Below, one piece after another: positions 27,041-37,120 of a DNA stretch of 64,000 nt. Each line of letters starts with the position of its first letter. The first letter of the stretch is position 1. A program made the translations under genes and the position numbers. The notes under the pieces are model-generated. The model was not told the DNA's origin. It ran no database searches and saw nothing but the letters and a program-made list of their open reading frames with translations. This DNA is from Chryseobacterium turcicum (lineage in GTDB: Bacteria; Bacteroidota; Bacteroidia; Flavobacteriales; Weeksellaceae): contig NZ_JAJNAY010000001.1 of the NCBI RefSeq assembly GCF_021010565.1, positions 910,001 through 974,000 of the forward strand, written 5' to 3'.

Positions 27041-28933
27041 ATGACAAAAGGAAATATTAATGTTTCGGTGGAAAATATTTTCCCGCTAATTAAGAAGTTT
27101 TTATACAGCGACCACGAAATATTTTTGAGAGAATTAATCTCTAATGCAACAGATGCAACTTTAAAATTAAAACATTTAACATCAATCGGAGAAGCGAAAG
27201 TAGATTACGGAAATCCGAAAATAGAAGTTAGAATAGATAAAGAAAATAAAAAGCTCCACATCATCGACCAAGGTTTGGGGATGACAGCTGAAGAGGTTGA
27301 AAAATACATCAATCAGGTTGCTTTTTCAGGAGCTGAAGAGTTTTTAGAGAAATATAAAGATTCTGCAAAAGATTCAGGGATTATCGGTCATTTCGGACTT
27401 GGTTTTTACTCTGCATTTATGGTAGCAGAAAAAGTAGAAATTATCACAAAGTCTTTCAAAGACGAACCGGCAGTTCATTGGATTTGCGATGGGAGCCCAG
27501 AATTTACTTTAGAAGAAACAACGGCAAAAACCGATAGAGGAACAGAAATCGTTCTTCATATCGCTGAAGATTCTTTAGAATTTTTAGAAGAAAATAAAAT
27601 CCGTGAATTGTTGACGAAATACAACAAATTCATGCCGGTTCCTATTAAATTTGGAACAAAAACAGAAACACTTCCTTTACCTGAAGCAGCTGCAGAAGAT
27701 GCTGTTGCAGAAACTGTAGAAGTTGATAATATTATCAACAACCCAACTCCGGCGTGGACGAAAGCGCCAAGTGAGTTGAAAGATGAAGATTACAAAGCGT
27801 TTTACCACGAATTGTACCCGATGCAGTTTGAGGAGCCCTTGTTTAATATTCATTTGAATGTTGATTATCCGTTTAATTTAACGGGGATTTTATTCTTCCC
27901 TAAATTGGCGAATAATTTAAATATTGAAAAAGATAAAATTCAATTATATCAAAATCAAGTTTTCGTAACCGATGAGGTGAAAGGAATTGTACCAGATTTC
28001 CTAATGTTATTAAGAGGAGTTATTGATTCTCCGGATATTCCGTTGAATGTTTCACGTTCTTATTTGCAGGCTGATGGTGCGGTGAAGAAAATTTCGTCTT
28101 ACATCACTAAAAAGGTTGCCGATAAAATGGCTTCTTTAATCAACGAAAACCGTGAAGATTACGATAAAAAATGGAACGACATAAAAATCGTTATAGAATA
28201 CGGAATGATTTCGGAAGATAAATTCTTCGAAAAGTCTGACAAATTTGCGCTTTACCCAACAACTGGCGGTAAATATTTCCTTTGGAATGAATTAGAAGAA
28301 AAAATTAAGCTTAATCAAACCGACAAAGACGGAAATTTGGTTATTCTTTATGCTACGAATGCCGATGAGCAACATTCTTACATTCAGTCTGCGGAAGATA
28401 AAGGCTATGAAGTTTTATTGTTAGATTCACCGATTGTTCCGCATTTAATTCAAAAACTGGAAACTTCAAAAGAGAAAATTTCTTTTGTAAGAGTAGATGC
28501 AGACCACATCAATAACTTGATTAAAAAAGACGAACCGGCAATTTCTAAATTAAATGAAACTGAAAAAGAATCATTGAAGAAAAATGTTGAAGAATCTATT
28601 AATGATAAAAAATTCACGGTTCAGTTGGAAGATTTAGACAGCAATGATGCTCCGTTTACGATTACTCAGCCAGAATTTATGCGTAGAATGAAAGATATGC
28701 AGGCAACCGGCGGTGGCGGAATGTTTGGAATGGGTGGTTTCCCCGAAATGTACAATTTGGTAGTGAATTCAAACAGTGAGTTTGCTACTAAAATTTTGGC
28801 TAACGAAAATTCAGACGAGAAAAGTTCTCAAATCAAACACGCTTTAGACTTGGCTAAGCTTTCTCAAAATTTATTGAAAGGGAAGGAGTTGACAGACTTT
28901 ATTCAGAGAAGTTATAAGCAACTGGAGAAATAA
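27041..28933 (+). CDS. htpG: molecular chaperone HtpG (Hsp90)
   Basis: 630 residues. The N-terminal Bergerat ATPase has FLRELISNATDATLKL, IIDQGLGMTAEEVE, GIIGHFGLGFYSAFMVA and TDRGTEIVLHI. The middle domain follows (PLNVSRSYLQADGAVKKI), and the C-terminal dimerisation domain has a glycine/methionine-rich insert (GGGGMFGMGGF). An acidic alanine-rich linker joins the N and middle domains. Cytoplasmic ATP-dependent folding of client proteins. Confidence 0.97.
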   Translation: MTKGNINVSVENIFPLIKKFLYSDHEIFLRELISNATDATLKLKHLTSIGEAKVDYGNPKIEVRIDKENKKLHIIDQGLGMTAEEVEKYINQVAFSGAEEFLEKYKDSAKDSGIIGHFGLGFYSAFMVAEKVEIITKSFKDEPAVHWICDGSPEFTLEETTAKTDRGTEIVLHIAEDSLEFLEENKIRELLTKYNKFMPVPIKFGTKTETLPLPEAAAEDAVAETVEVDNIINNPTPAWTKAPSELKDEDYKAFYHELYPMQFEEPLFNIHLNVDYPFNLTGILFFPKLANNLNIEKDKIQLYQNQVFVTDEVKGIVPDFLMLLRGVIDSPDIPLNVSRSYLQADGAVKKISSYITKKVADKMASLINENREDYDKKWNDIKIVIEYGMISEDKFFEKSDKFALYPTTGGKYFLWNELEEKIKLNQTDKDGNLVILYATNADEQHSYIQSAEDKGYEVLLLDSPIVPHLIQKLETSKEKISFVRVDADHINNLIKKDEPAISKLNETEKESLKKNVEESINDKKFTVQLEDLDSNDAPFTITQPEFMRRMKDMQATGGGGMFGMGGFPEMYNLVVNSNSEFATKILANENSDEKSSQIKHALDLAKLSQNLLKGKELTDFIQRSYKQLEK

Positions 28934-28954
28934 TTTAGACTAATTTATATTGTA

Positions 28955-28987
28955 AAACCGGAACGACTTTGTTGTTTCGGTTTTTTT
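28955..28987 (+). terminator. htpG terminator
   Basis: Stem AAACCGGAAC (28955-28964) / GTTTCGGTTT (28974-28983; one wobble pair) with a T-run. Confidence 0.85.
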
Positions 28988-29036
28988 ATGAAAAAATTAT
29001 CTCAGAAATACTAAATTTGGCTTTGCTTAAAAAAAT

Positions 29037-30173
29037 ATGGACAAGTTCGACTTTTTACATCTGGTTTCCTCTATTGGGATTTTCATGGTGCTTTTGCTTG
29101 CCCTGTTTTTGATTACCGTAAAAACAAAACACAGACTTTCAAATTGGCTTCTTGCCTTTTTTCTTTTTACAAATGCCGTAGATGCATTCAAATTTTTGCA
29201 ACGGGAATTTCCTGTTAATCATATCAACCTCGAAGCTTTTCGTTGGAGTATTGTCTATTTGGTTCCGGCATCTTTTTATCTTTATGTATTGTCGGTTTGT
29301 TACACTAATTTTCGACTAAAACCGAAACATATATTGCATGTAATTCCTTTTCTTGCTTACAATTTATATTTAGCTTGGGGGATTTATTTTGTAGATAGAG
29401 ACTCCAAAATAGAGTTTATAAATGGCATATATGAAATGCCTATAACACAGTTTTTTTACTTTCTTTTCGAATTTTTGTTTCAAATTTATTTTATTGCTTC
29501 ATTTTTGGTGATTAGAAAGTCCAAAACGGTCTATCTTGAGAATTACGCAAACCCTAATATTTCTAATCTTAACGCACTTTATAAAATAACAATTCTGTAT
29601 TATGCCATACATTTTATAGTTCTGATAAGATGGCTGGTTACTTTTATTTTTGGCCCAGGGGAAATCCGGGCCTGGATTGTAACTCTTGATGGGTTTGCCT
29701 TTTTATTTTGTACGTGTTGGTATCTGTTTACTGCGTTAAACAATCCTGAGTTTTTCCGAGGTGTGAATTCTAATCTAAAACCTATTACAGAAACTGTTCC
29801 TAAACAAAAAGCTTCTCCTGTAATTGATGACGAAAAAAATAGGCAAATAGAATTTTTGAAAAAGTTTATGATTGAAAAAGAACCTTATCTGGATTCTTCA
29901 TTAACCATTCAGGATTTAGCGGAGCAAGTAAACATGCCCGTTAAAGATTTATCTACTTTGATTAATTTGTATATGGATAAACACTTTTTCGATTTCGTCA
30001 ATGAATATCGAATTGAAAAGGCTAAAGAAATACTGAAAAATCCTCTACAGAAAGAATTAACAATTTTGGAAATTCTCTATGAGGTCGGTTTCAATTCCAA
30101 ATCATCATTTAGTACTTCTTTCAAAAAACATACAGGAAAAACCCCGACGGATTTTCGTAAAAGTTCATTTTAA
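29037..30173 (+). CDS. membrane-bound AraC-family transcriptional regulator
   Basis: 378 residues. About seven membrane helices fill residues 8-240. They are followed by a short linker and an AraC helix-turn-helix domain: LTIQDLAEQVNMPVKDLSTLIN, then EIKKAKEIL-type spacing, ILYEVGFNSKSSFSTSFKKHTGKTPTDFRK. This design senses a signal in the membrane and acts on DNA directly. It lies just upstream of two tandem serine hydrolase genes on the same strand, which are the likely targets (inference). Confidence 0.88.
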   Translation: MDKFDFLHLVSSIGIFMVLLLALFLITVKTKHRLSNWLLAFFLFTNAVDAFKFLQREFPVNHINLEAFRWSIVYLVPASFYLYVLSVCYTNFRLKPKHILHVIPFLAYNLYLAWGIYFVDRDSKIEFINGIYEMPITQFFYFLFEFLFQIYFIASFLVIRKSKTVYLENYANPNISNLNALYKITILYYAIHFIVLIRWLVTFIFGPGEIRAWIVTLDGFAFLFCTCWYLFTALNNPEFFRGVNSNLKPITETVPKQKASPVIDDEKNRQIEFLKKFMIEKEPYLDSSLTIQDLAEQVNMPVKDLSTLINLYMDKHFFDFVNEYRIEKAKEILKNPLQKELTILEILYEVGFNSKSSFSTSFKKHTGKTPTDFRKSSF

Positions 30174-30285
30174 GTATCGAATTTATTGAAAAATGCGTTC
30201 GACTTTTTTTAATCGGTCGCGTATTAATGTGTTCTGACGCATTTTTGCAGCAAAATTAAAATGTTTTTTTAAGAAATTAAACTTT

Positions 30286-31698
30286 ATGAAAATATACAAT
30301 CTTGCAAAGAATATCGGTTACTTTTTAGTTTTATTGATCGTATTTAGCTGTAATTCTAGAAATTTTAAAGCAAAAGAAAATCCTACTTCTATCAATAAAA
30401 TTGATTCCTTAATGGCAAAATCCTACGAAAGAGGTTTATTCAATGGGAATTTTCTTATCGCTAAAAATAATAAAATTATTTATCAAAAATCGTTTGGTTT
30501 TACTGATGAGACGAGACAAACTGCTTTAAATAATCAATCAATATTTAACATCGGTTCTATTGCAAAAGAATTTAATGCGGTTTCCATCATGATTTTAGTG
30601 GAACGTGGTCTGCTTAATTTGGATGATAATATATCTAAATTTAATTTAGGATTACCAAAATGGTCAGAAAAAGTGACCATAAGACAGCTTATCAATTATG
30701 CGAGTGGCATTCCCAGTATTGAGCCATCACTACCAGAAAATGACACAGAAGCTTGGGGGATTTTGAGAAATACTGATAATCTGTTATTTGAGCCCGGAAC
30801 TAGCTACAGCTATAATAACAGCAATGTATTTTTGCAAAGAAGAATTATTGAAAAGGTAACTGGAATATCATTTCAAGAGTTTGTTACTAAAAATATAATA
30901 GAGCCGTTGAAAATGACAAATTCGGTATTTGACCCAAAATTTGGGTATAAAAACCGAACATCTTGCTATGATTTTGACAATGTAAAATGCCAAGAATTGA
31001 AATTTATAAGCGGATGGCTTTGGGTGGACATCAATGATTTATATAAATGGATTGAAGCGATGAACTCTAATCGTTTGATATCAAAAGAATCCTTTCAAAT
31101 TTTATTAAACAATCCATACGCAAAAGATGAAGGCGGGTCACTTGGGAGATATTTTGAAAAAGATGAATTGCAAAGACACAATGGAGTATCGTATAAATTT
31201 GAATCCATCTTTTTAAATGATTTTAAAAATAATATTACAATCATTCTATTGTCTAATAACCTCAATAGAGTATGGGATTTAGGACATAGTATTCATAACC
31301 TATTGTTAGGAAAAGATTACGAAATTCCAAAAAAATCTATTTACCTGACGATAAGAAAAGAAGCTCTAAAAGACATAAATACAGCTATAGAAACATATCA
31401 TTTACTCAAAGAAAATTACAAACAAGAATACAGTTTTGAAAATCCAAACGAACTGAATAAATTAGGATATGAACTATTAAGGCTTGGGAAAAACAGTGAG
31501 TCAATAGAAATATTTAAACTGGCTATAAATGAGTTCCCTAACAATGCTAATCTATTCGATAGTTATGGAGAAGCTTTACATCAATTTGGCAAAAAAGATG
31601 AGGCGATAATCATGTATCAAAAATCTATTAAATTAAATCCTAATAATGAAAACGGAAAACAAATGCTGTTGAAAATTGAAAAAGAAAATGATAAGTAA
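30286..31698 (+). CDS. beta-lactamase-fold serine hydrolase lipoprotein with TPR tail, copy 1
   Basis: 470 residues. Lipoprotein signal ending LIVFSC (Cys22). The beta-lactamase class C/penicillin-binding-like domain has the nucleophile motif SIAK (91-94), a YNN motif in 'FEPGTSYSYNNSN', and HNG late in the domain in place of HSG or KTG. The last ~115 residues hold TPR-like helices (GYELLRLGKNSESIEIFKLA, LFDSYGEALHQFGKKDEA). The same architecture follows in the next gene. Substrate unknown; likely a peptidase or esterase of the envelope. Confidence 0.88.
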   Translation: MKIYNLAKNIGYFLVLLIVFSCNSRNFKAKENPTSINKIDSLMAKSYERGLFNGNFLIAKNNKIIYQKSFGFTDETRQTALNNQSIFNIGSIAKEFNAVSIMILVERGLLNLDDNISKFNLGLPKWSEKVTIRQLINYASGIPSIEPSLPENDTEAWGILRNTDNLLFEPGTSYSYNNSNVFLQRRIIEKVTGISFQEFVTKNIIEPLKMTNSVFDPKFGYKNRTSCYDFDNVKCQELKFISGWLWVDINDLYKWIEAMNSNRLISKESFQILLNNPYAKDEGGSLGRYFEKDELQRHNGVSYKFESIFLNDFKNNITIILLSNNLNRVWDLGHSIHNLLLGKDYEIPKKSIYLTIRKEALKDINTAIETYHLLKENYKQEYSFENPNELNKLGYELLRLGKNSESIEIFKLAINEFPNNANLFDSYGEALHQFGKKDEAIIMYQKSIKLNPNNENGKQMLLKIEKENDK

Positions 31699-31772
31699 GA
31701 TTCTACCGAGTGTAACAAAACTCTTGTATTAACTGTCCTATTATAGAAAATCATAAATTTAATTATTCCAAA

Positions 31773-33275
31773 ATGAAAAAACTAGCCCTCATCATCATCT
31801 TTTTATCGCTTAATACCTTTGCGCAAAATGTAAATGATAAAATCAAATTATTCGAAACCAATCTCAATCATTGGGACAAAACGAAAAAAAAGTTTACTTT
31901 AAAAGATAGAATGGCATTTTATAATGCGAATGCGGTAAGCATTGCCGTCATCAAAGATTACAAAATAGAATGGGTGAAATCTTACGGCCTTGCAGATGTT
32001 TCAGAAAAGAGAATGGTAACACCTCAAACCCTTTTTCAAGCGGCTTCCATTAGTAAGTCTATCAATAGTTTGGGGATTTTGAAGTTAGTTGAAGAGGGAA
32101 AATTAGGATTGGATGATGACATTAATAATTATCTTAAAACCTGGAAGTTTCCTTATGATGAGACTTCAAAAGGTAAAAAAATTACCATTGCTAATTTGCT
32201 GTCCCACAAAGCCGGGCTGTCTGTACATGGTTTCGGAGGGTATGAAAAAGGAGTAGAATTACCAACAATAACACAGATTTTGGATGGGCAAAAACCGTCC
32301 AATTCAAAGGCTGTTCGTTCCATTTTTGAGCCAGGTTCTAAATTTGAATATTCTGGCGGTGGAACGACAATCAGTCAATTAATTCTTGAAAATACGACTG
32401 GGGAAAAGTATGAAGATTACATGCTGAAAAATATATTAATTCCGTTGGGAATGACGAATAGTTCTTTCAATCAGCCTCCTGCAAAAGATAAAGAAAATTT
32501 GCTTGCAACAGCTTATATCAATGGGAGAGAAGTGAAAGGGAAATACCATGTTTATCCTGAAAAAGCGGCAGCCGGTTTATGGACAAACCCCACAGATTTA
32601 GCAAATTATATTATCGAAACTCAATTGTCTTTAGTAGGAAAATCAAATAAAATTTTGTCTAAAGAAATGTCTGTAAAAAGAATAAATAATAATCTTGGAG
32701 TATTTTTGAATGATTTCAATGGTACAAAATATTTTGGACACAGTGGTGGAAACGAAGGCTTTGTTTGTCACTATATAGGCAGTTTAGAAGATGGAAATGG
32801 CATCGTTGTAATGACAAATGGGAGCAATATGAAAATTGTGGAAGAAGTTGTTTCTAGTATTGCAAGCTTGAATCAATGGAAAAACTATCCTTTAGAACCG
32901 ATTAAAGAATCAATTGCTTTAACCATCAAAAAAGAATGCGAAAAGAATATCGATAAAGGAATTGAGCTTTACAAAAAGCTGAAGAAAACTCAACCTGATA
33001 ATTATAATTTCTCTAATGAAGGCGAACTAAATACGCTTGGCTATGAGTTTTTGAATAGCAATACTATAGATTCTGCCATCAAAATTTTCACTTTAAATAT
33101 TAATGAATTTCCAAAATCGGCAAATGTTTACGATAGTCGTGGCGAAGCTTATTTTAATAAAAAAGAATATGCATTATCTAAAGCCGATTATCAAAAAGTG
33201 ATAGATTTAGACCCTTCAAATCAGAATGCAAAAGAAATGCTTGTGAAAATTGAAGAGATTTTGAAAAATAAATAA
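31773..33275 (+). CDS. beta-lactamase-fold serine hydrolase with TPR tail, copy 2
   Basis: 500 residues. Signal peptide (ALIIIFLSLNTFAQ) without a lipobox cysteine. The catalytic motifs are more canonical than in copy 1: SISK (92-95), YSG in 'FEYSGGGTTISQL', and HSGG in 'YFGHSGGNEGF'. The TPR tail (LGYEFLNSNTIDSAIKIFTL, VYDSRGEAYFNKKEYALSKA) parallels the first protein. The two look like an old tandem duplication in which one is lipid-anchored and one soluble. A strong terminator follows. Confidence 0.9.
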   Translation: MKKLALIIIFLSLNTFAQNVNDKIKLFETNLNHWDKTKKKFTLKDRMAFYNANAVSIAVIKDYKIEWVKSYGLADVSEKRMVTPQTLFQAASISKSINSLGILKLVEEGKLGLDDDINNYLKTWKFPYDETSKGKKITIANLLSHKAGLSVHGFGGYEKGVELPTITQILDGQKPSNSKAVRSIFEPGSKFEYSGGGTTISQLILENTTGEKYEDYMLKNILIPLGMTNSSFNQPPAKDKENLLATAYINGREVKGKYHVYPEKAAAGLWTNPTDLANYIIETQLSLVGKSNKILSKEMSVKRINNNLGVFLNDFNGTKYFGHSGGNEGFVCHYIGSLEDGNGIVVMTNGSNMKIVEEVVSSIASLNQWKNYPLEPIKESIALTIKKECEKNIDKGIELYKKLKKTQPDNYNFSNEGELNTLGYEFLNSNTIDSAIKIFTLNINEFPKSANVYDSRGEAYFNKKEYALSKADYQKVIDLDPSNQNAKEMLVKIEEILKNK

Positions 33276-33310
33276 GCTGAAAAAACTCTTGATTAAGAGT
33301 GATATATTTC

Positions 33311-33352
33311 AATAATTTGGGCAGAGTCTTTGGCTCTGCCCAAATTATTTTA
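33311..33352. terminator. strong bidirectional terminator
   Basis: Perfect 18-bp stem: AATAATTTGGGCAGAG- (from 33311) pairs with -CTCTGCCCAAATTATT (to 33350). The loop is short, with A/T on both sides. It lies between the convergent serine hydrolase and alpha/beta hydrolase genes. Confidence 0.93.
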
Positions 33353-33357
33353 AGATT

Positions 33358-34155
33358 TTATTTAATTAAAGCTTCAATAGCTTTTACGACATCGGCAGGT
33401 TTTTCAGTTACTGCACTCAAGTGGTCATCGGTAAACTCAAAAAACTGTTTAGGTTCTGCAGCATTTTTGTACATTTCTTCTCCCTGAGAAAACGGAACAG
33501 TATTATCATTTTTACTGTACATAAAAAGCTTTGGAAGACCTTCTGTTGCTTTGATATCTTCTTTTGCAGAGTAAACTGATGCTAACATTTTTGCCAGAGC
33601 ATTTTTAAACTGAGGAGCAAAAACGGCTGCAATATCTGCAAATGAAGACATTCCGCCATCGATGACCAACCCTGAAATTTTAGCTTTATTATTTTTAGCT
33701 AAATGGGTGGCAACCTGAGAACCGAGAGAAGCCCCATAGATTAAAATCTTGGTGTTTTTAATGTCTTTACGGTTGAGCATCGTGTCAAAAAACTTTTGTC
33801 CGTCTGCTGCAACATTGAGGTGAGTAGGAGTTCCTGTAGATTTTCCGTATCCTTGGAAATCGACCATGGCAACCTGAAATCCGGCTTCCACTAATGGTTT
33901 AATCATAAAAACATAGGTTGAAACATTTCCAGCTGCTCCGTGGAAAAACAGAATCGTTGCTTTAGGTTTTGCTGTATTTGGTTTTAATAAAATAGCTGTA
34001 ATGGTATCTTTCTCAACCGGAGTTGAAATATTTTCAAATTTTAAATCAATTGGTTTCATTTCTTTGCTGGGTTGATAAAATTTATCATCAATCTGAGCCT
34101 GAAAAAGTTGAGTGAAAATAATAAATAGAAATGTAATAGTCGCTTTAGCTTTCAT
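33358..34155 (-). CDS. secreted alpha/beta hydrolase
   Basis: 265 residues with a signal peptide (FLFIIFTQLFQAQ). The fold is clear: oxyanion-region FFHGAAGNVSTY, VDFQGYGKSTGTP, nucleophile elbow GASLGS with Ser143, an acid in YSKNDNTVPF and the catalytic His in TDDHLSAV. Esterase or peptidase type; substrate unknown. A TATATTTG -7 box (complement of 34179-34186) precedes it. Confidence 0.9.
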   Translation of the reverse strand: MKAKATITFLFIIFTQLFQAQIDDKFYQPSKEMKPIDLKFENISTPVEKDTITAILLKPNTAKPKATILFFHGAAGNVSTYVFMIKPLVEAGFQVAMVDFQGYGKSTGTPTHLNVAADGQKFFDTMLNRKDIKNTKILIYGASLGSQVATHLAKNNKAKISGLVIDGGMSSFADIAAVFAPQFKNALAKMLASVYSAKEDIKATEGLPKLFMYSKNDNTVPFSQGEEMYKNAAEPKQFFEFTDDHLSAVTEKPADVVKAIEALIK

Positions 34156-34320
34156 AATATTGTTTTTAAATGATGAAGCAAATATAGTTACTATAAAGTT
34201 TTTTTTAATAAATTAAATCACCGAACCGTTACTTTTGACTACTGAACTGTTAGTTTTAAATAATATAAAATAAAATGTGATTCTGAAAAATATTATATTT
34301 GTAAAAGACACCAATAGCAA

Positions 34321-35400
34321 ATGTTTGAAATCACTATTCAAATGCTTCCTTTTCTGGTTTTATTCAGTTTAGGAATCGCACTTTTTCATACTTTAATTTT
34401 ATCTGCTCTGCTTGAAATAAAGCTCAAACCGGGCTGGATTATGTTTTTAATCGATCCTTTGATTATCACTGGAGGATATTTTTTATTTCCGAAATACTCG
34501 GGTTTGATATTTATAGGATTGTTTCTTTCAGTTTTCGCATTGGCAATTATTGCTATCATCACGAAAGGAATTAGAGGAATAATTGATAGTTTTCGAGAGG
34601 CGAGAGCTGCAAAAAAGCCTTTGTGGAAAATTGTTTTGAGCGGTTTCGGTATTTTGTTGGCATATTTGGGATTCTTTTATTTCGGAATTTATTCCATATT
34701 CATTATTGCTTTTGTAATTATTATTGGTTCGATTTTACCCAACAATAAAAACCGATTCTTCTTTTATCAGCGGAATCTTCCTACCTCAAAAATTCAGAGC
34801 GTTGCAATGGGGTTAGCTGAAATTTGTGGAAAAGCAAAAGCTTTGAAAACGGTTGTTTCACCACTTTCTTACACGGTTTGCGTTGGCTATATTTATACAG
34901 TAGATGAAGTGAGTGAAAGTAGAGATGATGATGGAAGAACAAGCAAATCGTATCGTGAAATTCAAAGAAAACAAGAACTTCACAGGTTTCTTTTGAAAGA
35001 TGAAACCGGGAGTATTGAAGTGGAACCCGAAAAACTCAACTGGATTAGTTTTTATCCTGAAAAAGAAACAGAAACCGGAAGTCGCCGTTACCGTGAATAT
35101 ATTCTCAATGAAAAAACTGAAATTCTAATTATTGGGCAGGCTTTTTATGAAGATGCCAAAACAATTTTCAGGTACGATGAAAATAAACAAGTCTTCGGAA
35201 TGGCGCCTCTGGAATGGGTGAGTTTTGCCAATAAATGGAGACCCTTAAAAATAAAGTCTGTAGCTACGATTTTGTGTATTGCTCTTTTTTCTGCATTTGT
35301 AATGATTGCTCCAATGAAAATCAACGGTAGTAAAATTACCATAGAACCTATCAACTGGAAAGAGAAATTCTCAAAGAATCCTTTTGATTTTTTTAATTAA
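34321..35400 (+). CDS. membrane protein with GIDE-like domain
   Basis: 359 residues: three to four helices in the first ~145 residues, a soluble middle (150-310) and a final helix (about 312-330). The middle contains HRFLLKDETGSIEVEPEKL, then REYILNEKTEILIIGQAFY, the pattern of the GIDE/MULAN-type domain ('.L.D..G...V.P....', 'E.....G..v.viG.a'). Such domains often accompany LemA genes, and a LemA gene follows 12 bp later. A TATATTTG box at 34294-34301 is close upstream. Confidence 0.78.
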   Translation: MFEITIQMLPFLVLFSLGIALFHTLILSALLEIKLKPGWIMFLIDPLIITGGYFLFPKYSGLIFIGLFLSVFALAIIAIITKGIRGIIDSFREARAAKKPLWKIVLSGFGILLAYLGFFYFGIYSIFIIAFVIIIGSILPNNKNRFFFYQRNLPTSKIQSVAMGLAEICGKAKALKTVVSPLSYTVCVGYIYTVDEVSESRDDDGRTSKSYREIQRKQELHRFLLKDETGSIEVEPEKLNWISFYPEKETETGSRRYREYILNEKTEILIIGQAFYEDAKTIFRYDENKQVFGMAPLEWVSFANKWRPLKIKSVATILCIALFSAFVMIAPMKINGSKITIEPINWKEKFSKNPFDFFN

Positions 35401-35412
35401 AAAATTTTGTAA

Positions 35413-35967
35413 ATGCTTATTCCGCTATTTGTTTTAATCATCGTAATCGTTGCTGTTGGTGCTTTTTTTATAAGAGCATATAATCAGATTGTACTGACGA
35501 GAAATAATGTTGATAAATCTTTTTCAAATATTGATGTGATTTTAAAACAGCGCGCCGATGAGATTCCCAATTTGGTTGAAACGGTGAAAGCGACCGCTCT
35601 GTATGAAAATAATGTATTAACTCAACTGGTAAAACTTCGTTACCAATATTCACAGACAGAAAATATCAATGAAAAAATAAAAATTGCCGGAGAACTTGAT
35701 GGGAATTTAAAATCTTTATTGATTTCCATTGAAAATTATCCGGAAATAAAAGCAACTCAATCTTTTTTGCAGCTTCAGAAAAGATTAACAGAACTGGAAA
35801 ATATGATTGCTGACAGGAGGGAATATTTCAATGAATCGGTCAATTTATACAACACCGGAATTCAGGTTTTCCCGGATGTTATTTTTGCTAAAATGATGAA
35901 TTATAAAAAGATGCAAATGCTGAATTTTGCTGAAAAAGAAAAACAACTTAAACCCGTACAACTTTAA
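35413..35967 (+). CDS. LemA family protein
   Basis: 184 residues. One N-terminal membrane helix, then the LemA helical bundle with the signature YNQIVLTRNNVDKSFSNIDV, LKQRADEIPNLVETVKA and the late ENMIADRREYFNESVNLYNT. Role unknown in this family. It is flanked by a GIDE-like membrane protein and two small membrane proteins in one compact operon (gaps of 12, 11 and 2 bp). Confidence 0.95.
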   Translation: MLIPLFVLIIVIVAVGAFFIRAYNQIVLTRNNVDKSFSNIDVILKQRADEIPNLVETVKATALYENNVLTQLVKLRYQYSQTENINEKIKIAGELDGNLKSLLISIENYPEIKATQSFLQLQKRLTELENMIADRREYFNESVNLYNTGIQVFPDVIFAKMMNYKKMQMLNFAEKEKQLKPVQL

Positions 35968-35978
35968 AAACATTAAAA

Positions 35979-36335
35979 ATGGAAATAGATTTAGGTGCTT
36001 TTGGAGATTTCGTGATGTCCCGAAGATTTTGGGGAAGTTTGGCCATTGGTTTTCCTGTGGTTACAATCGGGCTTTTTGTTTTGTACAGTTTAGTGCGGAA
36101 AGTTCACTTTCTGAAAATGATTGTTCAGTACATTCTCCTCACTTTTGGATTGTCTGTCATCGTTTTTGCTCCAATTCTGTTTTTCTCAGCATTTATTGAA
36201 GCCGAAAAACTCAAATTGGCTTTGGTTTTCCTGATTATTGTATTTTTTGTAGCGATTTATACCTTGTTTAATCAACGGGAGATTATTTTGTTTTTTAAAG
36301 ATTTTTCAAAATTAAAAAACCTCAATAAATCTTAA
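35979..36335 (+). CDS. small membrane protein of the LemA operon
   Basis: 118 residues with about three membrane helices (IGFPVVTIGLFVLYSLV, YILLTFGLSVIVFAPILFF, ALVFLIIVFFVAIYTLF) and short charged ends. No family recognised. The overlap-like spacing with the next gene (2 bp) shows it belongs to the LemA operon. Confidence 0.72.
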   Translation: MEIDLGAFGDFVMSRRFWGSLAIGFPVVTIGLFVLYSLVRKVHFLKMIVQYILLTFGLSVIVFAPILFFSAFIEAEKLKLALVFLIIVFFVAIYTLFNQREIILFFKDFSKLKNLNKS

Positions 36336-36337
36336 TT

Positions 36338-37120
36338 ATGTACACCTTGATTATTTCAGCAATTATTTTGGTTTTACTGTTTCTGAAAAATAGAAGGAGT
36401 AGGGGAAATATTTCTGCAGCATCATTTGTTTTGCCCACTCTTGCAACACTTTTCGTTGTTGCAATGTTTATTTTCCTCGCAGAAATTGTTGGAACTTATA
36501 CGTATGCTTATTTTTTTGGCGAAAAATATCAAGCTAAAGTCGTAAGATATGATTATACAGATGGTGATTCAGAATCGGAGCCGACAAGTATTGCGATTGT
36601 AGAGTTTAAAAATAATAAAAATCAAACTGTTCAGAAATCTTTAGGCTACGGAACAAGCATCCCTATCGAATTGGGAAAAACGATTCTTATTTCTTATGAT
36701 GAAGGGGATAAAAATGTAAAAAACTTAAGTTTTTGGGAACAGAAAACAATTACCGGGCTAGTTGTTTTTTTCTTTGCCGTTTTTGCATTGGCATTTCTTG
36801 GAATTCTGTTGTATGCTCTCGGCAGAGATATTTCTTTTATCTGGAAAATTCTCTTAGGTTTTGTGAGCTACATTGTTTTTCCGGGAGCAATGCTGTTTTT
36901 TATTATTGTGCTTTCTTGGGTAATCTGGGAATATTTTGAGGGGAGAAGAGATGATATGCCAATTTGGGCATTGGGAATCTGTAGTCTTTTTGTTACTCTT
37001 CTTATTCCTGCCTTGATAGGCTATTTTAAAATGATTTTTGAGAAAAAAATTGTGTTGAACAAAAACTCAAAAAGAATAGATTCTCGAAAGTCAAAGTTCA
37101 GTAAGCGGATTCCAAAATAG
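36338..37120 (+). CDS. membrane protein, DUF3592-like
   Basis: 260 residues. Membrane segments at residues 1-15, 30-60, 135-160, 170-195 and 210-225. The loop between the second and third is a beta-rich extracytoplasmic domain with YQAKVVRYDYTDGDSESEPT and GTSIPIELGKTILISYDEGD, similar to DUF3592. Last gene of the LemA operon. Its 3' end overlaps the convergent alkyltransferase-like gene by 30 bp. Confidence 0.72.
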   Translation: MYTLIISAIILVLLFLKNRRSRGNISAASFVLPTLATLFVVAMFIFLAEIVGTYTYAYFFGEKYQAKVVRYDYTDGDSESEPTSIAIVEFKNNKNQTVQKSLGYGTSIPIELGKTILISYDEGDKNVKNLSFWEQKTITGLVVFFFAVFALAFLGILLYALGRDISFIWKILLGFVSYIVFPGAMLFFIIVLSWVIWEYFEGRRDDMPIWALGICSLFVTLLIPALIGYFKMIFEKKIVLNKNSKRIDSRKSKFSKRIPK

